In this document: in pieces, positions 16,709 through 29,557 of the stretch
How the letters are laid out: every line of letters begins with the position of its first letter
How positions within the stretch are numbered: position 1 is the first letter of the stretch
Assembly (NCBI RefSeq): GCF_026626745.1
Contig: NZ_JAPNJW010000002.1
Coordinates: forward strand, 992,001-1,056,000
Source: Nannocystis sp. RBIL2
GTDB lineage: Bacteria > Myxococcota_A > Polyangia > Nannocystales > Nannocystaceae
DNA length: 64,000 nucleotides
Direction: 5' to 3'
The notes under the pieces: generated by a model
What the model was told of the DNA's origin: nothing
Database searches by the model: none
The model's input: the letters and a program-made list of their open reading frames with translations, nothing else
Program-made: the position numbers and the translations under genes

Positions 16709-17920
16709 GTGCTCCTCACCACCGCGCTCGCCGCCGTGCTCCTCGCTGCACCGGCCACGCGCGCCCAGGACTGCCCGTCGCTCGCCCTGCACGTCGGCCC
16801 GGTCGACGCCCCCCTGGCGATCTCCGCCTTCCTCGATCCCTTCGCCTCCACTGCTTTCGGCGTGTGGCTCGACCTGCGGCGCTTCGTCGCCGATCACGAG
16901 GGGGCCGTCGGCGTGCGCGTCATCCCCGTCGCCACCAGCATGGTCGAGAGCCTGGGCGACACCCGGATCTTCCGCCTCCTGCTCGGGGCCGGCGCCCGCG
17001 GCCGCCAGGAGGCCGCCTTGCGAGTCCTCGATCGCGACGGCCGCGATCGCCTCGCAGTCCGCCTCGCCGATCCCGCCGCCCGCGCCGTCCTCGCCGGCGA
17101 ACTCGGGCTGCGTCCCGAGGATCTCGCCGCGATCGTCGACGATCGCTGCCTCGACGTCGCCATGCGCGCCGGCAAGGCCGAGCTCCAGCGCCTGCATCAG
17201 GCCGCGGGCGGCTACCTCGGTCGCCCGCCGATCTTCCTCGTCGGTCAGGCCGCGGCCTTCGAGGACGGTCCCGGCCTCGAGCGCGTGCGCGGCGAGCTGG
17301 CCCGCGAGGCCCAGCGCCTGCGCGCCAATCGACCGCCGGTGCGACCGCTGGTGGCCGCGCGACGCGGTGTCAGCCAGCGGCTCATGCGCCCGCCGGTCCA
17401 GGCAGGCATGTTGATCGGTGGGGTCGGCCTCCCCCATCGCCTCGTCGTGTTCGCCGAGCACGACGAGCACCCCAATTTCTCGCTGCTCGCCCCTGTTCTC
17501 GAGTTTCGTCGGCAAAACCCCGGCGTCCTGGCCGTGCAGGTCATCGCTCGCGGCACCAACACCGGCGCCCGGCAGCTGCGGGTGCGCACCTGCGTGGCCG
17601 AGCGGCTGGGGCTGCAGCTCGAGTACCTGCGGATCCTCGCGCGCGAGGACGAAGGCGCCCGCAGGGAGCCGCGGAGCGCCGCGGCGGCCGAATTCATCGC
17701 CCGGCTCGACGAGGCGCCCGAAGCGCAGACCTGCGAGCTGGGCGAACCTGAGCTCGAGCGGGGGCCTGGAGGCATCACCGCGTTGCCGGAGGGCGTATGG
17801 CTCGACGGGGCCGCGGTCGGCCAGAGCGATCTCGACGCGCTCGCCGCCAGGCTCGCAGGAGCCGACGCCGCCCAGCGCCCGCTCGATGCCGTATTCTCGG
17901 CAGCGGCGCCGGAGCCCTGA
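16709..17920 (+). CDS. Exported protein with two thioredoxin/DsbA-like domains lacking cysteine motifs
   Basis: A 403-residue protein with a signal peptide (cleavage near TRAQ|D), starting at GTG. Residues 30-200 fit the DsbA-type thioredoxin fold (GPVDAPLAISAFLDPFASTAF..., later GYLGRPPIFLVGQAAAFEDGP, which holds the cis-Pro-like region), and about 230-395 look like a second such domain (HRLVVFAEHDEHPNFSLLAPVLEF). The CxxC that should follow the first strand is absent in both, so no dithiol redox activity is expected; a chaperone or binding role is more likely. It lies 12 bases before the PP2C gene and is likely the first gene of that operon. Confidence 0.65.
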   Translation: MLLTTALAAVLLAAPATRAQDCPSLALHVGPVDAPLAISAFLDPFASTAFGVWLDLRRFVADHEGAVGVRVIPVATSMVESLGDTRIFRLLLGAGARGRQEAALRVLDRDGRDRLAVRLADPAARAVLAGELGLRPEDLAAIVDDRCLDVAMRAGKAELQRLHQAAGGYLGRPPIFLVGQAAAFEDGPGLERVRGELAREAQRLRANRPPVRPLVAARRGVSQRLMRPPVQAGMLIGGVGLPHRLVVFAEHDEHPNFSLLAPVLEFRRQNPGVLAVQVIARGTNTGARQLRVRTCVAERLGLQLEYLRILAREDEGARREPRSAAAAEFIARLDEAPEAQTCELGEPELERGPGGITALPEGVWLDGAAVGQSDLDALAARLAGADAAQRPLDAVFSAAAPEP

Positions 17921-17932
17921 GGTCCGGCCGCG

Positions 17933-19367
<1,435 letters not shown>

Positions 19368-19381
<14 letters not shown>

Positions 19382-19787
19382 TCCACGAGAAGCGGCGCTC
19401 GTCGCCGCCGCCTTCGAGGCCCGTGGGCACGCTCGCTGCCCGCACAGCGGCTTCGCCGTCGGCTGCGCCCTGCGCGACGCCGGCGGCACGATCTGGACCG
19501 GCGCCAACGTCGAGAACGCCAGCTACACCCTCGGCCTGTGCGCCGAGCGGGTGGCGCTCTTCTACGCGCTGACCCACGGCGCCGCCGCGATCGAGGCCGT
19601 CGCAGTCGTCACCGGCGCCGACGTCCCTGCCCCGCCGTGCGGCGCGTGCCGCCAGATCTTGTTCGAGTTCGCCGCCGACGCCGACCTCGTGCTCGTCACC
19701 ACGAACGGCGCCCAGCTGCGCTCCCGGGTCCGCGATCTATTGCCGCTGGCCTTCGACGCCAGCTTCCTCGCGCCGCGCGTGCCATGA
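19368..19787 (+). CDS. cdd: Cytidine deaminase
   Basis: A 139-residue homotetramer-type cytidine deaminase that converts cytidine and deoxycytidine to uridine for pyrimidine salvage. The zinc site is complete: NVENASYTLGLCAER (Cys ligand and catalytic Glu) and PPCGACRQIL (two Cys ligands). The length is standard. It overlaps the end of the phosphatase gene by 14 bases and the kinase start overlaps its stop (ATGA), so a metabolic enzyme is embedded in a signalling operon. Whether that has regulatory meaning is open. Confidence 0.93.
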
Positions 19788-22700
19788 GCTCCGAGCGCAC
19801 GGACGACACGCTGTCTGCGAGCACAGCGCTGCCGACCCGCGTCGCCACGCCGCCGATCGGCGACGACGTCGTGACCATGCTTCCCTCGGAAGCGCCCGCG
19901 CCCGTGGTACCGCGGACGCTCGCGACCAGCCGCCTGCCGCAGATCGATCGCCACGCCTACGTGATCGCCGGCCAGTTCGCGCAGGGCGGGATCGGACGGA
20001 TCTTGCGCGCGCACGACCCGAGCCTCGATCGCCCGGTCGCGCTCAAGGAGCTGCTGGTGCGCGGCCGCTCCGTCGACGAGGAGCGGTTCGTCCGCGAGGT
20101 CCTCCTCACCGCGCGCCTGCAGCACCCGGGCATCGTCCCGGTCTACGCGGCCGGTCGCTGGCCCACGGGCGAGCCGTTCTTCGCCATGAAGCTGGTCTCG
20201 GGCCGCTCGTTCGACAAGGTCATCGCCGAGGCCCGAACCCTCGCCGCGCGCCTGGCCCTGCTCCCACACGTGCTGGCGATCGCCGAGACCGTCGCCTACG
20301 CGCACAGCCAGCGCATCATCCACCGCGACCTCAAGCCGCACAACGTGCTCGTCGGCGCCTTCGGCGAGACCGTCGTCATCGACTGGGGGCTCGCCAAGGA
20401 GCTCGACGTGGCCGACCTCGCCGCCGGCGAACCGACCCCAGTCACTCCGGGCAAGGACCTCACCTTCGTCGGCGCAGTCATCGGTACGCCCGGCTACATG
20501 TCACCCGAGCAGGCCGAGGGCGCCGAGGTCGACACCGGCACCGACGTCTACGCCCTCGGCGCGATCCTCTATCACGTCCTCTCCGGGCAGCTGCCGCACG
20601 ACGCCGGCAACGCCATGGAGATGATCTACAAGACCGTCTACGAAGCACCTGTCCCTTTGCGCAGCCGCGAGCCCGACGCGCCCGACGAGCTGGTGGCGAT
20701 CGTCGACAAGGCGATGGCGCGCGACCGCGGGGCCCGCTACCCCAGCGCCAAGGAGTTCGCCGACGACCTGCGGCGGTTCCAGACCGGCCAGATCGTCGGC
20801 GCGCACCGCTACACCGCCTGGGAGCGCGTGCGTCGGTTCGTCCGCCGCCACCGCGCCCTGCTCGGCCTCGCCGCGGTCAGCGTCGCGCTGATCGTCGGCG
20901 TCACCGCCCTGAGCTTCCGCCAGGTCAAGGAGCAGCGCGACCTCGCCGAGAGCGCGCGCGACCTCGCCGAGGACGCCGAGCGGCGGGCCCAGGCCGCCCA
21001 GGTCGAGGCCGAGCGGCGCGCTGACAACCTGTCCTTCGAGCAAGCTCGCCTCGTCCTCGACAGCGACCCGATCGAGGCCTTGCGGCTGCTCGACAACCTC
21101 TCGCCCGCGGCCGACTGGCGGCGCACCCGGCAGATCGCCGCCGACCTCGAGGCGCGCGGCCTGCCGCGGGTCCTCCGCGGTCACCGGGCGGCCATCAGCC
21201 GCGCCGCGTTTTCGCCGACCGGCGACCTCCTGGCCACCACCAGCGACGACTGCACCCTGCGCGTCTGGGACATGTCCTCCGGGACATCTCACGTCTTCCG
21301 CGGCCACACCGGCGACGTCTGGCGCGCCGCCTTCTCGCCCGACGGCCGCCGCGTCGCCTCGACCAGCCGCGACCACACCGTGCGCGTGTGGGACCTCGCC
21401 GGCGGCGAGCCGCAGGTTCTGCTCGGCCACACCGACGGCGTGCGCAACGTCGTCTTCAGCCCCGACGGCCGCCGCCTCTACACCTCCGACGACGCGCTCG
21501 CCCTGCGCCGCTGGGACCTCGACACCGGCGCCAGCGAGGTCATCGACCGCTGCTTCGCCAACTCCGTCCCGTGGACCGCGAAGCACATCGGCTGCATCGA
21601 CGTCGACACCAACCAGGCCTACCTGCACGACCTCACCACCGGCGCGCGCACGGTCGTGCGCGCCGGCCACGTCGTCATGCAGCAGGCCGGCGGCGTCTCC
21701 CTCGACGGGCGATGGTTCGCCAGCACCGTCGCCGACGGCAGCGTGTGGCTGTACGACACCCGGGCCGGCGCCGGACGGCGGCTCGTCTGGCCGCACGCGC
21801 CCACCGACGTGTGGCTCGGCTCGTTGCGAGAGATCCGCTTCTCGCCCGCCTCCGATCAGCTGATTGCCCCGGCCTCGACCACCTACCTGCGCCACTACGA
21901 CCTCGTCCGCGATCGCGGCGACCTGCTGGCCCCGCACAGCGGTTACATCCGCCGCGGCAGCTTCTCGCCCGACGGCACCAAGGTCGCCTCGGTCGGCGGT
22001 GACGCGCGCGTCGGGATCTGGGACCTCGCCACCGCCACCCCCTATCTGCTGGCCGTGCCGGCGCACATGATCGACGCCCAGTTCTCGCCCGACGGACGCT
22101 GGATCGCCGCCGTCGGCAACGACCCGCGCGTGTTCGTGTGGCCGGCCTCGGCCTTCGCGCGCGAGCAGTACGTCGCGCCCGAGCCGATCTCGCGCAACGC
22201 AGTCGCCATGGCGCCGGCCGCCGGTCGCGTGCTGCTCGGCGGCGCCACGTCGATCCACGTCGTCGACACCGCGCGCATGCGATCGCTGGCCACGATCCCG
22301 ATCGAGCGGCCGATCAAGCGGCTGGCGCTCGCCCACGACGGCCGCCACGGCCTCGCCCTCGACGAAGCCGGCGAGCTGTTCGCCATGTCGCTGCCCGACG
22401 GCGCAGTGGCGCTGCGCACCACCATCGGCCCGGGTTGCGACGGCCTGCGCACCGGCGTCGATCCATCACGGCCGCGCTTCGCCGTCGCGTGCGACGACGG
22501 TCGGGTCTTGCTCGTCGACCTCGCCGCGCGCGAGCCGGTCCGCGAGCTCGAGCGCGTGGAGGGTTCAGCGCCGACGCTGCTCTTCCCGGGCGAGCCTGCG
22601 GTCGTGATCGGCGGCCCGCAAGGTCAGCTGTTCCGCCACGAAGGCGACGCCGGCCTGCGCGAGCTCCTGCGCGTGCGTCACCGGGTCGCAGTGACCGTCG

Positions 22701-23257
22701 CCATCCCCGGCACGCGCGAGCTTGTGTTCGCGGCCGAGGATCACGTCGAGCACGTCGACCTCGACGGCCGGCGCCTCGGCGAGCTGCGCGGGCATCGCCT
22801 GCAGGTCGGCGAGATCGACGTGTCCGGCGACGGCCGTTGGATCGTCACGCTCAGCCGCGACAACATCCTCCGCGTGTTCGACAGCGTCAGCCACGAGCTG
22901 CGCATCGAGCTCGCCCCGCCCGACCTCGTCGAGCTCCAGGTCGCCGTCTCGCGCGACGGTAGCCGGATCGCAGTCGCAGTCACCGGCGGCGACGTCCTGC
23001 TGTGGGACATCGGCGACGAGCCCGACCCGCTGGCCCCGCGCCGCGACTTCCGCCGCCTCCGCGGACTCAAGCAGGTCTTCGCCCTCGCCATCGAGGACGA
23101 CGGCCGCAGCGTCGTCGCCGTCGACCTCGACGGCCGCGTGCTCCGCTGGCGCGACGCCCTCCCCACCGACTCCGAGGGTCTCCGCGCCTTCATCTCCGCC
23201 CGCGCCGACAGCGACGATCCACCGCGCGCCGAGGTCGGCTGCGCACCGCCCGAGTGA
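19784..23257 (+). CDS. Ser/Thr protein kinase with membrane anchor and WD40 propeller
   Basis: A 1157-residue kinase. Residues about 60-340 are a Hanks-type kinase: glycine loop GQFAQGGIGRIL, VALKEL, HRDLKPHNVL, VIDWGLAKEL (DWG instead of DFG, common in this lineage), GTPGYMSPEQAEG. A membrane helix at about 365-385 is followed by a short coiled coil (ESARDLAEDAERRAQAAQVEAERRA) and about a dozen WD40-like repeats (for example RVWDMSSGTSHVFRGHTGDVW), some degenerate. The kinase would be cytosolic and the propeller outside the inner membrane. The start overlaps the cytidine deaminase stop. Partner phosphatase: the PP2C gene upstream. Confidence 0.92.
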   Translation: MSSERTDDTLSASTALPTRVATPPIGDDVVTMLPSEAPAPVVPRTLATSRLPQIDRHAYVIAGQFAQGGIGRILRAHDPSLDRPVALKELLVRGRSVDEERFVREVLLTARLQHPGIVPVYAAGRWPTGEPFFAMKLVSGRSFDKVIAEARTLAARLALLPHVLAIAETVAYAHSQRIIHRDLKPHNVLVGAFGETVVIDWGLAKELDVADLAAGEPTPVTPGKDLTFVGAVIGTPGYMSPEQAEGAEVDTGTDVYALGAILYHVLSGQLPHDAGNAMEMIYKTVYEAPVPLRSREPDAPDELVAIVDKAMARDRGARYPSAKEFADDLRRFQTGQIVGAHRYTAWERVRRFVRRHRALLGLAAVSVALIVGVTALSFRQVKEQRDLAESARDLAEDAERRAQAAQVEAERRADNLSFEQARLVLDSDPIEALRLLDNLSPAADWRRTRQIAADLEARGLPRVLRGHRAAISRAAFSPTGDLLATTSDDCTLRVWDMSSGTSHVFRGHTGDVWRAAFSPDGRRVASTSRDHTVRVWDLAGGEPQVLLGHTDGVRNVVFSPDGRRLYTSDDALALRRWDLDTGASEVIDRCFANSVPWTAKHIGCIDVDTNQAYLHDLTTGARTVVRAGHVVMQQAGGVSLDGRWFASTVADGSVWLYDTRAGAGRRLVWPHAPTDVWLGSLREIRFSPASDQLIAPASTTYLRHYDLVRDRGDLLAPHSGYIRRGSFSPDGTKVASVGGDARVGIWDLATATPYLLAVPAHMIDAQFSPDGRWIAAVGNDPRVFVWPASAFAREQYVAPEPISRNAVAMAPAAGRVLLGGATSIHVVDTARMRSLATIPIERPIKRLALAHDGRHGLALDEAGELFAMSLPDGAVALRTTIGPGCDGLRTGVDPSRPRFAVACDDGRVLLVDLAAREPVRELERVEGSAPTLLFPGEPAVVIGGPQGQLFRHEGDAGLRELLRVRHRVAVTVAIPGTRELVFAAEDHVEHVDLDGRRLGELRGHRLQVGEIDVSGDGRWIVTLSRDNILRVFDSVSHELRIELAPPDLVELQVAVSRDGSRIAVAVTGGDVLLWDIGDEPDPLAPRRDFRRLRGLKQVFALAIEDDGRSVVAVDLDGRVLRWRDALPTDSEGLRAFISARADSDDPPRAEVGCAPPE
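21273..21286. repeat. TGTCC-TCCG-GGACA inside the WD40 region
   Basis: A perfect 5-base-pair-arm member of the dispersed family, in frame, encoding MSSGTS in one WD40 blade. The ATG before it and the CATC after it resemble the extended CATG form. Confidence 0.7.
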
Positions 23258-23267
23258 CGGTCGAAGT

Positions 23268-23354
23268 GATCATGGACATGTCGCTTCGAGCATGTCGTTT
23301 AAAACATTCTCTTACCGACATGTCCCCACGGACATGCCCCCAAGGGCATGTCTA
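23268..23354. terminator. Palindrome cluster at a convergent junction (kinase-WD40 / lipoprotein)
   Basis: Fills the gap between the two stop codons. GGACATGTCGC..GAGCATGTC, GACATGTCC-CCAC-GGACATG and CATGCCC-CCAA-GGGCATG (23333-23350) form successive hairpins. A TTTAAAA stretch lies in the middle. A bidirectional terminator is the likely role by position; there is no long U tract. Confidence 0.6.
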
Positions 23355-23365
23355 AGAACCCACGA

Positions 23366-23980
23366 TCACCCCGGGCAGACCGGCGAGGGCTCGTCGACGC
23401 AATCGACCCACCAGCCGTAGCCGAACGCGCAGCTCTCGCCCAGCCCCTCCGGTCCGGCGTCGATGCAGGTCTGGAAGAACACGGCCTCGGCCAGGGTGCA
23501 GCGCTGCACCGTCTCGCCGCCGGCGCTCGTGACTACCAGCACCGAGCGGTCTGGGTCACCGAGCGGGATCAGGCTGGTCGGATTGTCGCCCCCGAAGGTC
23601 AGGTCGACCCGCGACGGGGCGGCGTCGCGCAGCCGCGTCCACGCGCACAGCAGGCCGTCGTACACCTCTTCCTCCGAGTCCGTGAAGTCGGGGCCCAGCT
23701 CCTGCTCGCAAGGCGGGTCGAACACGCAGGTCTCCAGCAGCGAGGTCCCGCCCGTCGTGCCCGTCGGCACGTCCGCGGTATCGCCGGTGTCGGGCTCCCC
23801 TGTCGCGCTGGTGCCGGTCGCGCCGGTATCGGGCTCGCCCGTGGCTCCTGTCTCGCCCGTGGCTCCTGTCTCACCCGTCTCGCTGGTACTGGTCGCGTCG
23901 TCGGTCTCGCCGCCCTTGCCGCTCCCGCAGGCCGCCGACGCTGCCACCACTATCGATATCACTAGGCTTAAACGAATCAT
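23366..23980 (-). CDS. Lipoprotein with Thr/Gly/Glu repeat linker
   Basis: A 204-residue lipoprotein: signal peptide with lipobox SAAC (Cys at 18), then a linker of short repeats (GETGATGETGATGEPDTG) to about residue 75, then a 130-residue Cys-containing domain of unknown fold (six or more cysteines, TCVFDPPCEQ and ending SPVCPG). Its ATG lies inside the left arm of a perfect inverted repeat, 40 bases downstream of valS. It probably belongs to the same broad class of surface lipoproteins as those at 1454 and 39673-48357. Function unknown. Confidence 0.78.
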   Translation of the reverse strand: MIRLSLVISIVVAASAACGSGKGGETDDATSTSETGETGATGETGATGEPDTGATGTSATGEPDTGDTADVPTGTTGGTSLLETCVFDPPCEQELGPDFTDSEEEVYDGLLCAWTRLRDAAPSRVDLTFGGDNPTSLIPLGDPDRSVLVVTSAGGETVQRCTLAEAVFFQTCIDAGPEGLGESCAFGYGWWVDCVDEPSPVCPG

Positions 23981-24008
23981 GTCGACAGGCTAGCAGCCTG
24001 TCGACATG
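23978..24008. repeat. Perfect inverted repeat, 14-base arms and 3-base loop, overlapping a start codon
   Basis: Left arm CATGTCGACAGGCT, loop AGC, right arm AGCCTGTCGACATG. It lies 12 bases after the valS stop on the minus strand, and the ATG of the next gene is the reverse complement of its first three bases. It could end valS transcripts, or mask or expose the start of the lipoprotein. Confidence 0.9.
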
Positions 24009-24020
24009 ACCGCACGCAGC

Positions 24021-26771
<2,751 letters not shown>

Positions 26772-26989
26772 GCTCCCTCCGGCCCTCATCGGGGCGGCAT
26801 CTTCTTCAGTCACACTCGTCGGCCCATTCGCGCCGAGACTCTGTCACGACTCGGCGACTGCGCACCTTCGCCGCGGCGTGGACCTGCACCGCGAACACGG
26901 CAAAGCCGCCACGCATCGATCTGGGAGCGATCCAGATCGCGCGAGGCGGCCATCGAACTTGAAATCCGGGGACCCCCCCGGGACGGCGC

Positions 26990-27865
26990 TCAGTGCCGGG
27001 CCTGCTGCCCGCGCGCGAGGATCTGCTCGGCCATGTCCGGGACGACCTCCCAGACTACCTGCTCGATCACGTCACGGCTGAGCGACAGGAGCGCCTGCAC
27101 CGCTTTGGGGTCGAGACCAGTGCCGGCCCCGCCGGCCGCCTGAAGGCGCTTGAGCATGCCGGCGGTCGGCGCATCGGCGGGAGCGAACGGGATGGGGGTC
27201 GCGATCGGGATCTTGCTGGCCATATCCTCTCCTGAGGCGAAAGCTGCCGGGAAATTCTTGTTGCCGCTGCTGGCGGGAGTCGCCGCGGGCCGCGCAGCAG
27301 CCGCGGGGGTCGCCGCCGGCGTGGGCTTGGGCGCCGCGGCCGGAGGCGTCGAGGGAGCCTGGACCGGACGGGCGGCCGGCGTCGGGGCGGCGGCCACGGG
27401 CGACGGCGCGGCGGCCGGAGCCGGACGAACCGGAGCGGCGGCCTGCGGCGCGGGCGCGGCCTTCGGGACCGTCTTGCCGCTCGTGATCGACTTGCCCTGC
27501 GCGAGGGCGGTCACCTTCTCGAGCATCTCCTGGGTGTCGAAGGGCTTGGTCATCGCCCCGTTGGCGCCGCAGGCCTGGACCTGGGCCTCGTCGATGCCGA
27601 CCTGGTTCGAAACCAGGAGGAGCACCGGGATGTGCGCCGTGTCGGGGTCGGCGCGCACCGCCTTGACCACTTCGTACCCCGAGGGCTCGCCGGCGGCGAG
27701 CGCGGCGTCGACGATAAGCACGTCCGCTGGCATCTGCTTGGCGCGGGCGACCGCCTCGGAGCCCTTGCTCACCGCGACCACATCATAGTCTTCGGCCGCG
27801 AAGGTGATCTTGATGGCGAGGCGCATGGTCTTGCTGTCGTCGATCGCGAGGATCTTGGTCGGCAT
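26990..27865 (-). CDS. Response regulator with receiver, Pro/Ala linker and conserved helical tail
   Basis: A 291-residue protein. Residues 3-122 are an intact CheY-like receiver: IDDSKTMRLAI (acidic pair), LIVDAAL (phospho-Asp), LLVSN and MTKPF (conserved Ser/Thr and Lys). A Pro/Ala-rich linker of about 75 residues follows, and a C-terminal segment SRDVIEQVVWEVVPDMAEQIL, a helix I associate with myxobacterial response regulators. No DNA-binding domain is present, so it likely acts by protein contact. It is divergent from the methyltransferase gene, with 30 bases between start codons. The partner kinase is not nearby. Confidence 0.85.
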   Translation of the reverse strand: MPTKILAIDDSKTMRLAIKITFAAEDYDVVAVSKGSEAVARAKQMPADVLIVDAALAAGEPSGYEVVKAVRADPDTAHIPVLLLVSNQVGIDEAQVQACGANGAMTKPFDTQEMLEKVTALAQGKSITSGKTVPKAAPAPQAAAPVRPAPAAAPSPVAAAPTPAARPVQAPSTPPAAAPKPTPAATPAAAARPAATPASSGNKNFPAAFASGEDMASKIPIATPIPFAPADAPTAGMLKRLQAAGGAGTGLDPKAVQALLSLSRDVIEQVVWEVVPDMAEQILARGQQARH

Positions 27866-27895
27866 CGAGGCTCCTTCGAGGGTCCAAGGGGTACC

Positions 27896-28711
27896 ATGGA
27901 GCCTGTGAGCGGGTCAACGAATCCACGGTCGTCGGGCGCAAAGGGCCGCCAGGGCGCGGCCGCACCGCCTCCGCTGTCCAGCGAACAGACCTGGTGGGGC
28001 GCTCCCGTGCCAGCGATGACGGAGCCGGTCTCCGGGGCCAGTGAGCTCGCCCAGGCCCTCGCGGGCGAGGCCGTGCTCCGCCACGTGGCCGGCCGCCGCG
28101 TCCTCGATCTCGGTCACGGGGCGCCGGAGATCACCCAATGGGTCCGCCGCGCCGCCAGCACCGTCTCGGTCGCGCCGCTCGCCGAGCTCGACCAACACGG
28201 TGACACGCTGCAGATTCCGGCCGCCGACGCGACCTACGACGCCGTGTATTGCCTGCGGACGCTGCCGCACCTCGGCCGCGACGAGGAGAGCTCGCTGGCG
28301 CTGGTGCGCTCCCTGCTGCAAGAGGCCGTCCGCGTGACCGCGCCGGGCGGCCTCCTGTTGCTCGAGATCAACAACCCTCGCAGCCTCCGCGGCCTGGCCC
28401 ACGGGATCCGCCACCCCATCACGATCGTCGCCGCCGGCGGCGTGCTCGTCGAGGGCGACCACCACGTCACCCGCTACGACTCGCTCGGCCGCCTGCTCAA
28501 GCTCGCCCCCCGCGAACTGGAGCTCGTGCGCGTGTACGGCATCCGGGTGCTCGTGCCGATCTCCCGGATCCTCTCGTTGCCGCTGCTCGGCAGAGTCCTG
28601 GCGGCCGGTGAGTGGTGGGCCCGCGACAGTTTTCTGCGCCAGTTCGGCGCGCACTTGCTCGCCGTCCTGCGCAAGCCCGACCCAAACGCGGGCCGGATCG
28701 CGCATCCTTGA
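27896..28711 (+). CDS. Class I SAM-dependent methyltransferase-like protein
   Basis: A 271-residue protein. VLDLGHGAPEITQWV (about 67-81) is the SAM-binding motif I, VYCLRTLPHL matches the post-motif strand and VRVTAPGGLLLLEINNPRSLRG matches the common motif III region of the class I fold. The first 40 residues are Ser/Pro/Ala-rich, and a second MTEPVSG occurs at codon 41 (28016-28018), so the true start may be the later ATG. The substrate is not evident. It stands alone on the plus strand, divergent from the response regulator; the following AT-richer 200 bases precede a pseudopilin gene. Confidence 0.75.
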   Translation: MEPVSGSTNPRSSGAKGRQGAAAPPPLSSEQTWWGAPVPAMTEPVSGASELAQALAGEAVLRHVAGRRVLDLGHGAPEITQWVRRAASTVSVAPLAELDQHGDTLQIPAADATYDAVYCLRTLPHLGRDEESSLALVRSLLQEAVRVTAPGGLLLLEINNPRSLRGLAHGIRHPITIVAAGGVLVEGDHHVTRYDSLGRLLKLAPRELELVRVYGIRVLVPISRILSLPLLGRVLAAGEWWARDSFLRQFGAHLLAVLRKPDPNAGRIAHP

Positions 28712-28912
28712 GGTTACCGGACAGGAGCGCGCGAGATACCCCAATATATCTGTGCGAATCTGGATCCTTGCATCGGAGCCGAGTGTGATCGAATTTTGAA
28801 TAGAGTTTACCTAGGAAGTGCAGCGGCCAGCCCAGGTGAGCCGCGTGTCACGCCGACAGACCCAGCAGCCCTCCCCCTCCGGCTGGCCTTCGGCCGACCC
28901 CTCGACGTGAAC
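28712..28912. other. AT-richer intergenic region, probable promoter of the pseudopilin gene
   Basis: Between the methyltransferase and pseudopilin genes. The stretch around 28740-28812 is distinctly AT-rich for this genome (ATATATC, GAATTTTGAATAGAG). I see no clear -35/-10 pair, so promoter activity is only suggested by composition. Confidence 0.35.
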
Positions 28913-29557
28913 ATGTCCCCCCACGCCCATCGCCCGCCTCCCCCACCACGCTCCGGTCGCGCGCGCCGGGGTCTGTCGTCTCTCGACTCGCTGCTCGTGG
29001 TCGCGATCGCGGCGATCCTCGCGACCCTGGCGGTGCGCGAGCATGCGGCGATCAAGCGACACGAGCGTCACACGGAGGCCGTGACGGTCATGGGCGAGCT
29101 GTTCAACGCGACCGCGGCCTACTACCACGAGCGCCGGCCGAGCTTCACCGACGACGGCGCCGAGGCCCCGCACCGCTGCCCGCACCCGCCGGGCGCACCC
29201 GGGGGCGGTGAAACAGGTTTCACTCCGAACCTCGACATCGTCTGCAGCGACGCCGCCGGCGGCGCCTGCACACCTGGCGCGACGGACATCCCTGGCGCCT
29301 ACCCGCTGACGGCATGGACCGCACACCCGATGTGGATCGCCCTCGGGTTCGTGCAGACCACGCCGCACGCGCACCATTACAACCTGATCACGCACAACAA
29401 CAACCCGGACGACCACGGCGTGTGCCGCTTCACAGTGGTCGTCCGCGGCGACGACGACGACGACCCCTGCAACGAGTTCCGCCGCGACGGCGTCGCCACC
29501 GCCGAGGGCGTGATCGCAGGCCCGCTCCAGGCCTGCCCCGAGGCGCTGTCCCGCTGA
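28913..29557 (+). CDS. Type IV pilin-like / pseudopilin protein
   Basis: A 214-residue protein with a short basic leader and the sequence RRGLSSLDSLLVVAIAAILATLAV: cleavage after Gly would leave a mature protein starting Leu with Asp at position 5, where most pilins have Glu. The hydrophobic helix is followed by a soluble domain with several Cys and His residues (HRCPHPPGAPG; HHYNLITHNNNPDDHGVCRF). The ATG within GTGAACATGTCC is chosen; a TTG far upstream looks unlikely. The gene stands alone, so it may be a minor pseudopilin acting with a pilus or secretion machine encoded elsewhere. Confidence 0.75.
   Translation: MSPHAHRPPPPPRSGRARRGLSSLDSLLVVAIAAILATLAVREHAAIKRHERHTEAVTVMGELFNATAAYYHERRPSFTDDGAEAPHRCPHPPGAPGGGETGFTPNLDIVCSDAAGGACTPGATDIPGAYPLTAWTAHPMWIALGFVQTTPHAHHYNLITHNNNPDDHGVCRFTVVVRGDDDDDPCNEFRRDGVATAEGVIAGPLQACPEALSR

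Noticed and set aside
26814..26989. tRNA or T-box leader upstream of valS
   Set aside because: I see no cloverleaf, no TTCRANN core and no T-box sequence in this gap.
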